NCBI RefSeq assembly: GCF_020382885.2
Contig: NC_058510.1
Location: 1,536,001-1,600,000 of the forward strand
From: Scatophagus argus
Lineage: Eukaryota > Chordata > Actinopteri > Scatophagidae
Direction of reading: 5' to 3'
DNA length: 64,000 nucleotides
Part shown: in pieces, positions 48,974-60,570 of the stretch
Numbering within the stretch: position 1 is the stretch's first letter
How the letters are laid out: each line of letters begins with the position of its first letter
Program-made: the position numbers and the translations under genes
The notes under the pieces: generated by a model
Seen by the model: the letters and a program-made list of their open reading frames with translations, nothing else
What the model was told of the DNA's origin: nothing
Database searches by the model: none

Positions 48974-49014
48974 CATTAATGCGTGATATGTATATCACAT
49001 ATCAAACATTAATG
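48974..49014 (+). repeat. Imperfect hairpin in the long sh3glb1 3' UTR
   Basis: CATTAATG, two unpaired bases, TGATATGT, a 5-nt loop, ACATATCA, two bases, CATTAATG. This makes two 8-bp stems separated by a symmetric 2x2 internal loop. It is present only if the distal polyadenylation signal is used. Confidence 0.75.
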
Positions 49015-49217
49015 ATAATAATTTACTGTCTCTGGTGATGGTTGACTTGGTGTTTACTTAAGGAAAAAAAAGCCAACATTTCTCTTCAGTTTCCCCCAAA
49101 CCTGCATTTCGACTCCACACTGAAAAAAGTCTTATAATATTCTGGGAGATGAAAGTATATTAATATGTGGCTGCTTTTTGTTTTGTGTGTAACTGATAAG
49201 TTAGCGTACAGTTGTAA

Positions 49218-49223
49218 AATAAA
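49218..49223 (+). terminator. Distal polyadenylation signal of sh3glb1
   Basis: AATAAA in AT-rich sequence about 1 kb after the stop. Mammalian SH3GLB1 transcripts also have long 3' UTRs. Confidence 0.5.
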
Positions 49224-49343
49224 TATACAAAATGATTCATTAAAACAAGAAAATGAAACTTGTCTGTTCTGTTGTCAGTCGTTACGGAGCGAAGAAGTGA
49301 CCACGGTTTGCTTTGGTGTTGATTTTTATGATTTCTGCTGGAG

Positions 49344-49358
49344 CCACTAGAGGGCGAC
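49344..49358 (+). promoter_or_regulatory. CTCF-like motif
   Basis: CCACTAGAGGGCGAC fits the CTCF core at every conserved position. It sits just beyond the distal sh3glb1 polyadenylation signal. This is a motif match only. Confidence 0.45.
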
Positions 49359-52300
49359 AGCAGGCAGCGTGATGAGTGTGTGTAGAGAAATGTGTTTGCT
49401 CTGTGGGTGCTTACAACACAAGAATGCTTTGGCTACTGAATCAGATTTTACAGAACTGTGTTACATTAATTCCAAAAAATCCTTTTTTAGAGCTAAAGGA
49501 AAAATTGTGGGGGGAAAAAGAAGCTCAGCGAAGGACAAAACATTTGTTGATTTACTGTGAGAAGGTGTCATATGAGCTGAGAAACACAAGCCCTGACTGA
49601 AATCATCCCCACTGTGCTCCACAGGCTTATTGTTCTGATGCACATCCTTTCTTTTTTTGCATCCAGGGCTCTTTAGCTCGTGAGATGTTGCTAAAACTGT
49701 CTTTCTGGTCTCCCTCTGCTGGCTTTTCCTTCATATAGATTGTTTATTTTGTCACCTTTTGTCACCTTTTTGTCACTCCTGAAACTTATTACGACTGTTG
49801 GCACACTGAAAGAGGAGTGTGTGAGCAAATTCCCCAGCGGCTTCCACAGCTCCCGGTGCTGCAGTGCTGGCAGATGTGCACCAGAAACGTACAAATCCCC
49901 AGAAAATAACTCTGACCTAGTTTGACAGCATGACTTCATCTGAAGAAGACTTCCATTGTGGGGGGGAGAGGACGGTAATATGGGTCTTATTTGACTTGAA
50001 GTGTCACGAAGGCTCCTCTCTGATCACTGCTTCATTGAATGAGCCTGTAAAACCTGCAGTGAAATTTTTATTTTTGCTCTAATCTATTTTAGTGGTCTTA
50101 AGGCAGCAACAGAATTAACAACTGTTATGAATCACTTCCTGGCTAAACAGTCATCCTTGCCTGTCATGGGAGCAGGAAGGGTTATGAGGAAGTGGAGTTT
50201 TGCAAACTGACTATTGATTTCTTAAGTACCTCAGCCTACATGGGGCAATATTTTCATTTTCCAGCATGAGCCCACTGACACGACGTAAACCGCCAACCTT
50301 TGAGCTTAGAGGCCTGCACCCTTCGAATCATGAGGGCCAGAAGGATATTCAAGGACCCTAGCTCACCAGGAGGAGTCCTGGAGGAAACTTTGACAGCTCA
50401 ATTTAGAGGAGAGGCTACTGGAGGGACCTTTTTGATTTAATAATTAATTAATTTATGAGGCTAAAGCCTTCATTCTGTTTGTGAAAACATCGCTTTATAG
50501 TTGTTGTTTCTCAAAATGTGTTACCGTGTTCTCCTTTGAACCTAACAGCCTAACGTAAAGTCCAACAGAGAAAAAGAACATGAGCTAAAATGGACTCCAA
50601 ACTGTTGTACTTACCTACAAACTTACAGTATTTGAGGCTAGAATTGGTTATGTGGCCATAAGTTTTCAGTGGTACACTGCTATCTGAAGCCTTCCTTCAT
50701 ATTTTCATCTAAAAATGATAAAATCTAAGAAAAACCCCTCCCGGTTTAATAAAGTAAGCCTTCACCACTTCACGTATCAGATGAGCACTAACATGCCTGA
50801 GGAAAAACACTTCCTCTTTCATCAGTCTTATTTTCTCCCACACAGAAAATAGAAAATACTTGTTTACATGTGCCATTTTAGGCTTCCTGAAAGTTCATGG
50901 AGTTGCAAATAAAAAATAAATGTCACTGTGTGATCTTGAAGCTGTCTTGAACAGACTTTCATGTCAGCACAACACAGGATGCTGACATGTAATAACATCA
51001 GGCAGTTCCACGGTCTTTCTGACAGCTAACAACAAAATGACGACGAGGTTAGTCGGTTTGCACGACTAAGGTGACAAATTTGGGTTTTTTGCAGATGCCA
51101 TCAGTAGAGTCAGAGCTGAGAAAACAGGATGAAAAAACAAAGTGAGAACCTGAAATTAGGTGCTCGTCTGATATGTCTGCAGGAGAGGCTTGTTCACACT
51201 GTTACTGATTACTACCATTTTATCACTGAAGTGCTGGTCACTTCTAAGAAGGCTTTGTGTGTTTTTTTTAGCCGTGTTAGAAGCTGTAGGCTCTGTGAGT
51301 GCCATGAAGTTTTGTACAGATATTTGTGGTCCACTGAGGATGACTCCTACTGAGTTTCATCATCTGACTTTCCCCATGGCACCACCAACAGGCTGACATT
51401 TGTGGTTTTAAGTTAAATATTTCACCTACTTGAAGAACTTCTGTCAAACTTTATCATTTAAATTAAGTGGGCGAGTGATGGCGAGCCGATAACTAACTTC
51501 TAGGCGTCACCTCAGCAAATTGGACTCACTGATCTTGTCAACTTCCACTGTAACGTACAGTAATTCTCTGTTATTTGACTTGTGAGTTGAGGGCACTTCA
51601 TGAAGGTGGGTGAAGAGATGTGAAAAGACACTGGATCACAGAAATAGTCTCTGGTGAGTTTAGTCAGAGGCTGAATGGAACACGAACACACGAGACACAA
51701 ACACTGTTGGTTGATGCTGCTTCTTGCTAGCTTGCAGCTAATGTAAAGTGATGTGTTCTGGCTGTCTGGGATGAACCGGAAACCAGTGATCCCATGATGA
51801 AGCTCACAACGCAAGGTGAAAATTTGCCTTGATTTCTGCGTGAATCTATTTATTATACTGTCTGTGATGTAAACACAGCGATAGCCTAGCTTAATAGCTG
51901 TAGTTAGATCGCTAGCTTCAAGACAGGTGGGTGAGTTCAGAAATTTCACCTAGTTTTGGATTAGCTCGTTGCCACTGCCAAGATGGCAGTTAGAGCTAAC
52001 AGTTAGAACAGTTAGGGCCACTGATGTTGAGCTAATTATAAAACAGTTAATGATCAACACTGACACCTGGTTGATTCAATGAGGGACACAAATATATTCA
52101 CAACTAGTACACACGTGATGCTGACGACCTCTGGCCTGATGTGCTAAATCTAAATTGTACGTATATCAAGTTTTGATGTGCCACAGTAAACACCTGCTGT
52201 CAGAAAGCAATCTCTCAGATCTCATTTGACCATTTAAAGTCAAATTTCACTTCTCCATCCTCATTTGCATTTATCTGTGAGAAAGTGTGATCACTACTTG

Positions 52301-53655
52301 AAAGAAAAAAATACAGTTTCACTCAGCCACTGCTTGTAAAGGGTATCGTGGTGTATATTTGGTACTTCATCTCAAGTACGGACTTTGTAACCACGGCTGG
52401 GCTGTTTTGCTAAAGGCTTGATGGGTGTTATGAACGCACTACAAACTTGACTGAGCAGTGTGATAATTCATATGGTATGTTTATTTCCTGAACACCACTG
52501 AATATGGCTCGTGTACTGACTGTCATTTAGTGCTTGTACTCCATGTCACGTCTTCAAAATTTGGCAACCATGTTGTGCGAATGTCCTCCCTTTACTAACA
52601 TATTTCACACGGCCTAGTTGTCTTCTAGCTTCTGACCTAATATAGTCGAATAATCCAAAATTCCTGTTGGTTTACAGTTAGGGGCCAGTGACAAATTGAG
52701 TTCTGCAAATGATGATTTCTTGGCAGCAAGTCTTTCCTGATGTGAGCCGTTTCTGTTATAAAAGTAGCACCACTTTATGACTTCACGGCCACATCTTGCT
52801 TCCATTCAGTCAGATATGTTTATTCTATCTTGCTGGCTGTTAAAGTCATGATAGAAACTGAAAAGAATGACTCATTGTTCACATTAATAATGCAGTCGTG
52901 GTTAAGGATATTATATACCAGAAACCTTCAAGTCACGAGCCAATTTGTTTATCTCTAGTCAACTTTATACCCCAAGTTGACTGCACTTCTTTATTTATCG
53001 ATCGAACTTATCATCCCAGCACCGCAGATGAACATCAAAAATTCTGGACTCCGGCTGGCTGACTGATGACATGTGGCTGTAAAAGATATGTAAAAATGAT
53101 GGTGTTTACAGCATTTGACAAGGCTTCACTCCGGTTTCTATATTTATGTTCCAACCACCATGACCCTGAGCAACACCACAGTGGTATTTTGGTTACTTTC
53201 TGGTTAGGCCTCCAGCACTCTGCACAGCTACACACTGATCTATCAGCCTTCACATACACACAAAGACAGAGAAATCCCGTGTCACAATGTCACTCCTCTC
53301 CAGTCCATATAGTAGATACTGTCCCCTATTTAATGATGTAGTGTTTACGACAACAAATTTATGTAAATTCAGTGGCCTGCCACTGCATTGCTGCCAAGTG
53401 CACAGCACAATAGATTAGCAAGTATCACGACTTGGGTCCAAACCAACCCCTCATGAGGACTGACGCACTGGAATATTGTCTTAATGTTGCATCTGTGTCT
53501 CACTGATGGGAAGGAAACCTCAAACCCCTCCTCTCTGAGATACAGAACTGGGCAGTAGCTGCACATCTTCGCAAAACAGGAAATTTCATGTTTCCTCTGC
53601 TGCTTATAGCAACAGCTTGCATCACACTACTTCTGCATATGTTCACACACATACA

Positions 53656-53693
53656 CCCCCCCCCCCCCCCACACACACACACACACACACACA
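53656..53693. repeat. C15 plus (CA)n compound repeat
   Basis: Fifteen cytosines are followed by a CA run. Confidence 0.9.
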
Positions 53694-53868
53694 CTCAAGC
53701 ACCACAAGAGCGTTCCACATTTTTATGTCAGGGATTGGGGTCTGGTTTTAAACCGCACGTAAGCAGCAAAGCATAGTGAGAAAGTGAATCCTCTACTGTG
53801 TAAAAACTGAATTGTTACTTGTATGTATACTAGTATCATTATTGTACACAGTTTTACAGTTCTTTGAA

Positions 53869-53874
53869 TTTATT
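53869..53874 (-). terminator. Polyadenylation signal of nrros
   Basis: TTTATT on the plus strand (AATAAA on the minus strand) lies 72 bp beyond the nrros stop codon. Confidence 0.55.
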
Positions 53875-53945
53875 TACAATTTTCACATTCAGTTACATTT
53901 TTCTATAATGTACAAAATACAGTTTTGTTTTGGGTTTATAAAGTA

Positions 53946-55901
53946 TCAGTAAGATGTAGGCTTCAAACACTTCTTTTTGATTGATTTTTGTAGCATTTTG
54001 GGCTTGATTGTGAGGAGTGTAATGATTAAAATACCCGTGAAAGAAACGCAGACGGGTACAAAAAGCAGAATGTACCAGATAATCGATTCCCCACCTTCCT
54101 CCAAACAGAAACTTGACTGGAAGTGGCCCACTTTGTGTGTTATTTGGAGGGCATCCTCACATTCAATGTCTGAATGTCCAACCACGTTAATTGTCTCTGT
54201 TGTTATGAAAGTCCTGAACCACTCTGTTTGGCAGCAGTTGAACGGATTTCCTGTGAGGAAAACAGTGTGCAGTTTCTGCGCTAATGTGTTAGCCTGTCTT
54301 TGGGGAATAGTGGACAGGCTGTTGTCCCTCAAATCGAGTACTTTCAGGTCAAGATTCAGAAGTGAAGAGGGAAGATGGGCAAGAGAGTTCTTTGAAATAT
54401 TTATAGACTTCAGATTTTGGAAATGGGAGAAGTCGAAGTCTTGTATAAGAGTGTTCCCTAAACCTAGATGTTGCAATGTTCTGCTAAGAACGTGTATTGA
54501 TTCTTCAACAATGAGTCCAGGGTTGTCGGACAGTTCCAAGTGTGTTAAAGACAACCCAGTGAACGCAGCCGATGGAATTATTTTAAGTTTGCATCCCTTA
54601 AGGTAAAGTTGCCTTAGGGATGCGATGTTTCTCCAGTCCACGCAAGACGACATTTCGTCTATATTGGTCTCAGCTTCCTCAGGAGAGCAAATGTCAATGT
54701 TGTTATAACTGAGATCCACTGATCTGAGGCTTGGCAACGAGGAAAGCAATCCCGAGGGTAACCGCTCAAGATCGTTCAGGCTCAGGTTAAGGTACGTCAG
54801 ATTGCTGAGAGCAGTCATCATCCCTTCATCTGCTACAATCTGGTTCAGCCTGTTGTTGCTAACGTCCAGCTCATACAAGCTGCCAGAGAGCTGTGCTGAC
54901 GTGAGATTTAAGGTTTTCAGACAATTCGTGCACAGTCGAAGTCTGGACAGGGCAGGCATTTTCTGGATGAATCCTTGGGGAAAATACTCCACCTGGTTCC
55001 CTTTTAGATCCAAAATCTCTAAAAAGGAGATGTCGCCGTGAAGGCTCTCATCCCACAACTTAGTCGTCAAGTTGCCCACGTCCTTGTTCACATTGTAAAA
55101 ATCAACAGTTGCAGTCGAGTTTGCAGCTGTGGCGTTGTTTTCCAAGTGTTCGTAAAATCTGAGACTGTTGTGGGAGAGGTAAAGATTTCGCAAGTGGCTC
55201 CGGCTGGGCAAGAAAGGAAAGAAGAGCAGTTTGTTGTCTGACAGGTCAAGTGTCTCCAACTGGAACGTTTCATTCATGTCTTGTTTGGAGATAAACCACT
55301 CGATGAAGTTGTGGCTGGCGTTGAGGACCACCAGCTGGGTCATTTGGAAGTCAGTCAGGCATGGCAGATAGTTGAAGGCCAAGTTGAGGCGCTGGAGCTT
55401 GTGATTGCTGTTAAAGGCGCCATCAATCTCGAACATGATGTTTCTCTGCAAGTCGAGTTCTTTGAGCTGATGAAGATCTCTGAATGAGGCCTCATCCAAT
55501 CTCTGCAAGAGGTTTCCAGAAAGATTGAGATACTCCAGGGCAGTCAGATTTTGGAGAAGAGTGGCAGCCATTTCCTCATCGAGCTTATTCTCAGACAGAT
55601 CCAGAACCCTGAGTCGGGGTAGAGTTTTTAAGGCGCGACCGGTTTCTTGGTAGTCAGTGTGGAGATGGTTATTTGCAAAACTGAGACTTTCTAACAATTT
55701 TGAGTCTTGAAAAGTGTTTGATTCTAATTTCTCCAACTTATTACAAGCTAAGCTCAAGATTTTTAATGAACAGTAACTGAAAGAGTTGCTGTGTAGTGTT
55801 TGAATGTCGTTGTAGTTGAGGTGAAGTTCTTCAATGTTGCCTGGCAGTCCAGCAGGCACAGAGGTGAGCTTGCCATTGTTGCAGACAGCCGTTGCTTGTT
55901 T
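53946..55901 (-). CDS. nrros: NRROS/LRRC33-like leucine-rich repeat protein, main exon
   Basis: One large exon encodes 651 residues, opening at a TTTTCTGTGCAG acceptor with KQATAVCNNGKLTSVPAG (an LRR N-cap) and ending ...KPTSY. About 20 leucine-rich repeats follow (LDLSENKL, LNLAFNYLPCLTDF, LETLDLSDNKLLFFPFLP). Next come an LRR C-terminal cap (NPFNCCQTEW), one membrane span (IIWYILLFVPVCVSFTGILI) and a short basic tail. The segments LKELDLQRN and LNLAFN.LPC and the mid-repeat NCL are shared with mammalian NRROS more than with LRRC32/GARP. In mammals the protein anchors latent TGF-beta1 on myeloid cells and microglia and restrains NOX2 ROS production. Close linkage to fbxo45 matches human 3q29. 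The frame runs on upstream to 56,054, but that stretch has no ATG-led signal peptide and precedes a splice acceptor, so it is read as intron. Confidence 0.87.
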   Translation of the reverse strand, partial: KQATAVCNNGKLTSVPAGLPGNIEELHLNYNDIQTLHSNSFSYCSLKILSLACNKLEKLESNTFQDSKLLESLSFANNHLHTDYQETGRALKTLPRLRVLDLSENKLDEEMAATLLQNLTALEYLNLSGNLLQRLDEASFRDLHQLKELDLQRNIMFEIDGAFNSNHKLQRLNLAFNYLPCLTDFQMTQLVVLNASHNFIEWFISKQDMNETFQLETLDLSDNKLLFFPFLPSRSHLRNLYLSHNSLRFYEHLENNATAANSTATVDFYNVNKDVGNLTTKLWDESLHGDISFLEILDLKGNQVEYFPQGFIQKMPALSRLRLCTNCLKTLNLTSAQLSGSLYELDVSNNRLNQIVADEGMMTALSNLTYLNLSLNDLERLPSGLLSSLPSLRSVDLSYNNIDICSPEEAETNIDEMSSCVDWRNIASLRQLYLKGCKLKIIPSAAFTGLSLTHLELSDNPGLIVEESIHVLSRTLQHLGLGNTLIQDFDFSHFQNLKSINISKNSLAHLPSSLLNLDLKVLDLRDNSLSTIPQRQANTLAQKLHTVFLTGNPFNCCQTEWFRTFITTETINVVGHSDIECEDALQITHKVGHFQSSFCLEEGGESIIWYILLFVPVCVSFTGILIITLLTIKPKMLQKSIKKKCLKPTSY

Positions 55902-58423
55902 CTGCACAGAAAAGAAGAGTACATGACTTAAAATTTGTGTCTTAGAATACCGTATATCCCTTTCTAAAAGAAAACTGTTTTGGGCATTTAGAAATTCAGC
56001 AGGACCTGGATCTCTTTCAGGCATGGCTGCTGAACTTGTGAAGCACTCTTTCAAAGGCCCAGATACACAGGAGGTTTAGTCTACGTGTGCTTAATGTTCT
56101 TTGCACCAAGGCAATTTTATCTGAAAACAACTGATCTTTTAAAAAAACTTTTATTAAATTTTATAAAAATGTCACAGATGGAAAACACCCAAAAATGTAA
56201 AATGTAGAAAAATGAACCAGGAAAAACTTGTTGATGTTGAAGTTGAAATTCTGATCAAATACCTGCAAAACTAATGACGTGAGCTTCAGTTTAAACCCGC
56301 TGATAGATTTTTTTCTGCTCACCTGCTCAGCAGCTGCATTTAAATAATATCAGAAAAATGAAGTATGAATTGTCTTTTGTTGCTTCAGTTCTGGTATTTA
56401 ATTTCTTAAATAATCTATAATCAATCATAATCAATAATGAACAAACTAAATTTCTCACGTTTTTCTTAGTTGTCTGCCACTTTCCACTAGAGGGTTTGTA
56501 CGTAGTGACTGTCTTGATTAGTGTTGAGTTAGAGGCCTCCTGCTGAACACGTCGGGGTCTTAAGAGTTAAATTAAAATTTTAGCTTAAAAGGCAAAGCCC
56601 ACGACGGTATAGACACAGTATGGCTCATTAGAAATAATAATACAGGATGTTTGTGTGAACATTTCTAGTGTTTAGTCTCACCTGATGTCTGCTGAACGCT
56701 GCATCAGAGGATATGAGTGTTGCACTCTTTATCACAATTGTACATCTGAGTTTGTTGACACTTTTCTTCCTAAATCTAGATGATCACTCACTCATAAAAC
56801 AAAACCCACACACGTAACTTATTACGTCTTGGACATCAGATGTGCGTATAAGCACATCTTATTTGGTAAAGGAGAGATGTCTCACCAGATAGCATTGGCT
56901 TTGCTGTGGATGACAAGAGGCTGGCGTCGGTATTGCCCACATGGGAAACAAGCAGAGCAGGATAGGAGTGAGACCGTGGACTGGCATCTTAACATCCTCA
57001 CTGTGGACAGAGTGAATGAAGGAGAGGGTGAACGGCGTGTCGGCCTCGCGGGCGTTTCCCGATGGAGGCGCGTAGTCCTCACGTTATTCAAGTTAGGATT
57101 TTCCAGTGGAGCTGGGGATGAATAATGTGATGAATGCTGTATGCTTTGGCTCCTGTCTCGGTTGGATGTAGACGAGTGAACGTCCTCTCTAACAGCAGCT
57201 GGACATTTTTGTAAAATTTCCCTAATTTCAGTGCAAACCGCCATTTGACGCCTGCTGAACGTGGGAGTCCTGTGTTCCTTTTTTTTATTATTTGTATTTT
57301 TAGTGACATCAGGAAACATGGTGTTGTTCCTACTTCACTAAATTTATCTGACAGCTTCATTTACAAGTTAGTTAGTCACAGAACAAGTAAAGAGTTCAGA
57401 AAATGTGACGTTTTGTTATGCGTTTAACTACCCAAAAGTATGTAGGAGGACGTCTGAGACGACTGGTGGGAAACTGACTGGTAACAAATAAATGTGGTAA
57501 ATATTGAAGTCACTTTTCAATCATTTTAATTAATTCTTAACAATGGACTGTTTTTGGACAGATGTTGGGACAGTGTCGCTTTGGTTAATTGCGACCACAT
57601 TACTCACTGTTTGCAGAATTTCTACGAATCAGTTGATTAATGGAGAAAAAGGTCAGCAGATGAATCCAGAATGAAAAGAATCATCAGCTGCAGTCAAAAT
57701 GAGCTCCAACAGTAAAATCCTGCTTTCACGTTAATGTCACAATCACCTGCTCACATGACAATTTACTGCTGTAATACTACATACACCTGATTATACATAC
57801 TTATACTTACCATGTGATATTTGTACTGTACACTTCCTACTACTACTACTACTCAGTTCCTAAACTTTATTATGTGTTAGAGAGTTTGAAATGTAAAGTT
57901 AACTGCAAAGACCATAACATAATCCCAAATATCTGCTCTCAGTTTGAGAAAACCTCCCAGCAATGACAGTTTACAGGTCCGTCGCTTAGCGGTCCTCAGA
58001 GGAATATTGATCAAATGCGTGGCACATTTATTTAACACTGAAAAATATAAATTTGTGAAATGGATGAAGTTGAAATGATGTTTGGGTCAAGTTTAGATTT
58101 TTAATCGTGGCCGCTCTCTAAGCAGTTTGATGGCATTAGTAATAATTGGTGATGCGGCACTCTTTTCAATGTTCTGGAATGCTGATTTGACACGAAAATT
58201 CTCTGCAGAAACCAGCTGCTACAAGCATACTGTGAAGACTTTAATGCTGACACTGACATCCTGGCATGTGATTGATGAGGTCAAAAACTCCAAAGATCTT
58301 TAAATTCGCCTTTCGTATTTTAGTCAAAGCGTGCAGGTTGCCTCTCTGAGTGGTCGCAGTTCTAGCGCTCACTGCAGTACTAGATTAGTGCACGGTGCGT
58401 TTACTTACGCTGGTGGTTAGGTG

Positions 58424-58560
58424 TGGATTTCCCAAGCCACTGACGGTTGATCCCCTGACCATGTCGCTGACTGGCTCGCTGCTGCAGAGCGTGTGAAGTT
58501 CAGCTGCCTTCTTCTGCTCTGACTGAAACTCCGATGCCTCTTTTTTACTATTCACGGAAG
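58424..58560 (-). other. Possible nrros 5' exon
   Basis: On the minus strand, a purine-rich leader runs to GCGACATGGTCAGGGG and on to CCACCAGC followed by a perfect GTAAGT donor. An ATG-led frame in it ends in phase 0, which would match the acceptor of the main exon. However, the 18 predicted residues are not a signal peptide, so this is more likely a 5' UTR exon or chance. Confidence 0.25.
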
Positions 58561-59845
58561 CAGGCAGGCAACGGAAACCAAGTCACATGGACAAGCTGCA
58601 ATCAGAAAGAGGTTCTCAAGCCCGGGGCCACAGGAAGGCGAGTGCAGGTTGAACTGCTCAAACAACACAGCAAAAGTTTTTTTTCTTTCCCCTCACAACA
58701 CCAAGGCAGCAATGCTATTGTACAAGCATCTAAGGGTAGCACAGCTGCTACCACAAAAACCCAACAAGAACACACCCTTCACACCCTCGGCTCATTATGA
58801 TCAGCCAACCTTCGAGAGAGGAAACCACTCAGCACACACACCCTTCCTGCCGGCTTGTCGGCCTCTCACTTCAGCAGCCATTGCAAACACTCACAACAAG
58901 ACAGTTGTGAGTCTGTGAATGTGAAAGCACTGAGGGTCAAAATGCTCCAGGGCCACATGCTACATAACAGAAATGAGGAGGTCAGGAAGGAGAAAGTGAT
59001 GAGGGGGTAATGGAGGACTGCTCTGATGTTCTGCTCTAACTTTACAACCTGGCTACTTTAACCAGCACTGCATGTGCTTCATTCTCTTTTGCGCTCTTAA
59101 CTTGCTTCTCCTCAGTTGTCACCCATGTGTGCCAGAATAGGGAATTGGGAATCAGGAAGTGATGATACTGTCCTTGAAGATTTGTTAGTGAGTCCTTCCT
59201 GTTTTTGCACAGGGTATCTCGTGCTCTCATTTCTGACTCTGAGCGACAACAAGGTTTTCTGATCCCTGACTCCATGTTGAGGCGAGTTTAGTCTGAGTGA
59301 CACGTTTAACAATATAAAACTGTCAACAGGTTTGCATGTAAACACGTGTCACAAGTCTCAAGTTCGCTGTGGGACCGGTGGACATCTGCACAAATTTGTC
59401 TCCACCACCCACTACAGTCTGCAGTTTCTCTGCTGACCAGTAGGGGCAGCACTGCCTTAATGGCATCTAAGTGTCGGGGCTGCAGATTGCAACCAACTGA
59501 ATCCCCCTCACCTGACGCTGCCTTACAGTGGACGCTTGTGATGCGCATGTCGAGTTGTGATGCGCATGCAGAAGAGAGAGCTTTATGCGACTGTTCAGTG
59601 ACGTGTTGGAGAAATGATGATATACGTATGAAATTTTATGAGATACAAGGAGTATAGTCTGCCCACTGCTGGTGACATTGAGTCAGAAATTGTGAGAGTT
59701 TAAGATTTCACACGTGCCTGCAGATGATGTGACACGCAGTCCTGCCTGTGGTTTCGCATTGTTGTGCTGGTTAACAGCTCCAATGTACCACGAACACGGA
59801 GGAAGACGACTGCCGGCAGGTTAACACAAATGCAGGATATTCTCC

Positions 59846-60140
59846 ATCCATCCATTTCCTACACCGCCTATCCGTCAGGGTCGCGGGGGAGCTGGAGCCT
59901 ATCCCAGCTGACTACGGGCGAGAGGCGGGGTTCACCCTGGACTGGTCGCCAGTCAATTGCAGGGCCGACACACACACTCTCACACTCACACCTAGGGGTA
60001 ATGTAGAGTAGCCAATTAACCTAATGTGCATGTTTTTGGTGTTGTTGACAGAAAACCCACGCAAGCACAGGGAGAACAAACTCCACACAGAAGGGCCCAG
60101 ACCGGGATTCGAACCTGCAACCCTCTTGCACCATGCTGCC
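59846..60140 (-). mobile_element. tRNA-derived SINE with target-site duplications
   Basis: On the minus strand the element starts GGGCAGCATGGTGCA (A-box region). It has a perfect pol III B box GGTTCGAATCC (within 60,105-60,120) and a body ending near GGGATAGGCTCCAGCTCCCC and ATAGGCGGTGTAGGAAATGG, then a short (TGGA)n tail. It is flanked by 13-bp direct repeats CAGGATATTCTCC at 59,833-59,845 and 60,141-60,153. The layout and tail match a SINE family abundant in teleosts. Compared with my memory of the family, an internal segment after GGGTTTTCTG seems missing. Confidence 0.85.
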
Positions 60141-60485
60141 CAGGATATTCTCCAGTTAGACAAATTAAGACAGAGTACAGTATGAAGACTGTCTTTCTAT
60201 TTATGAGAGCTGAGGGGGTGTTGTGGCAGTTTGGTTGTCAAGTCCCATGGGTGCAGGGGGATGTGGGCAGGCCACCCTCTGCACTGCAAATATATCACAG
60301 GACTTTTACTGCCAAACGCAAAGATGAACACTAAGTTTCTGCTGTTTTCACGACAAAGTCACTCCACCACCCGAGGTTAATGTTAACAGTAAGGTGGAGA
60401 ACCTCTAAAATCTAGAGATTTTCCCTCCACATGACCAGGATGTTCTGTGGTGTGCAGCCATTTGCATAAGGTGCACAGGAGGGTT

Positions 60486-60500
60486 GCTGCCCTCTTCTGG
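60486..60500 (-). promoter_or_regulatory. CTCF-like motif
   Basis: On the minus strand, CCAGAAGAGGGCAGC fits the CTCF core with one mismatch. It would face the plus-strand motif at 49,344 across nrros. Confidence 0.3.
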
Positions 60501-60538
60501 AGGCAGGATTTATTGCATGTCGGTGTGAGATGAATTTA

Positions 60539-60570
60539 GATGGATGGATGGATGGATGGATGGATGGATC
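60539..60570. repeat. (ATGG)n tetranucleotide repeat
   Basis: About seven ATGG units, probably the tail of the adjacent LINE. Confidence 0.9.

Larger units (their letters stand above)
49240..53868. other. Intergenic, convergent between sh3glb1 and nrros
   Basis: 4.6 kb between two 3' ends that face each other. No coding sequence is recognised. The region is A/T-rich with a CTCF-like motif at 49,344 and a C15/(CA)n tract at 53,656-53,693. Confidence 0.7.

Noticed and set aside
53977..54606. A 209-codon plus-strand frame opposite nrros
   Set aside because: It is antisense to the LRR exon and mirrors its codon structure; no independent gene features.
55902..56054. The 51-codon N-terminal extension of the nrros open frame as coding
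   Set aside because: It begins with TTG rather than ATG, has no signal peptide, and ends at a strong splice acceptor exactly where LRR similarity starts.
59431..59465. CCAGTAGGGGCAGC as another CTCF site
   Set aside because: It is one G short of the consensus spacing, so the core is out of register.
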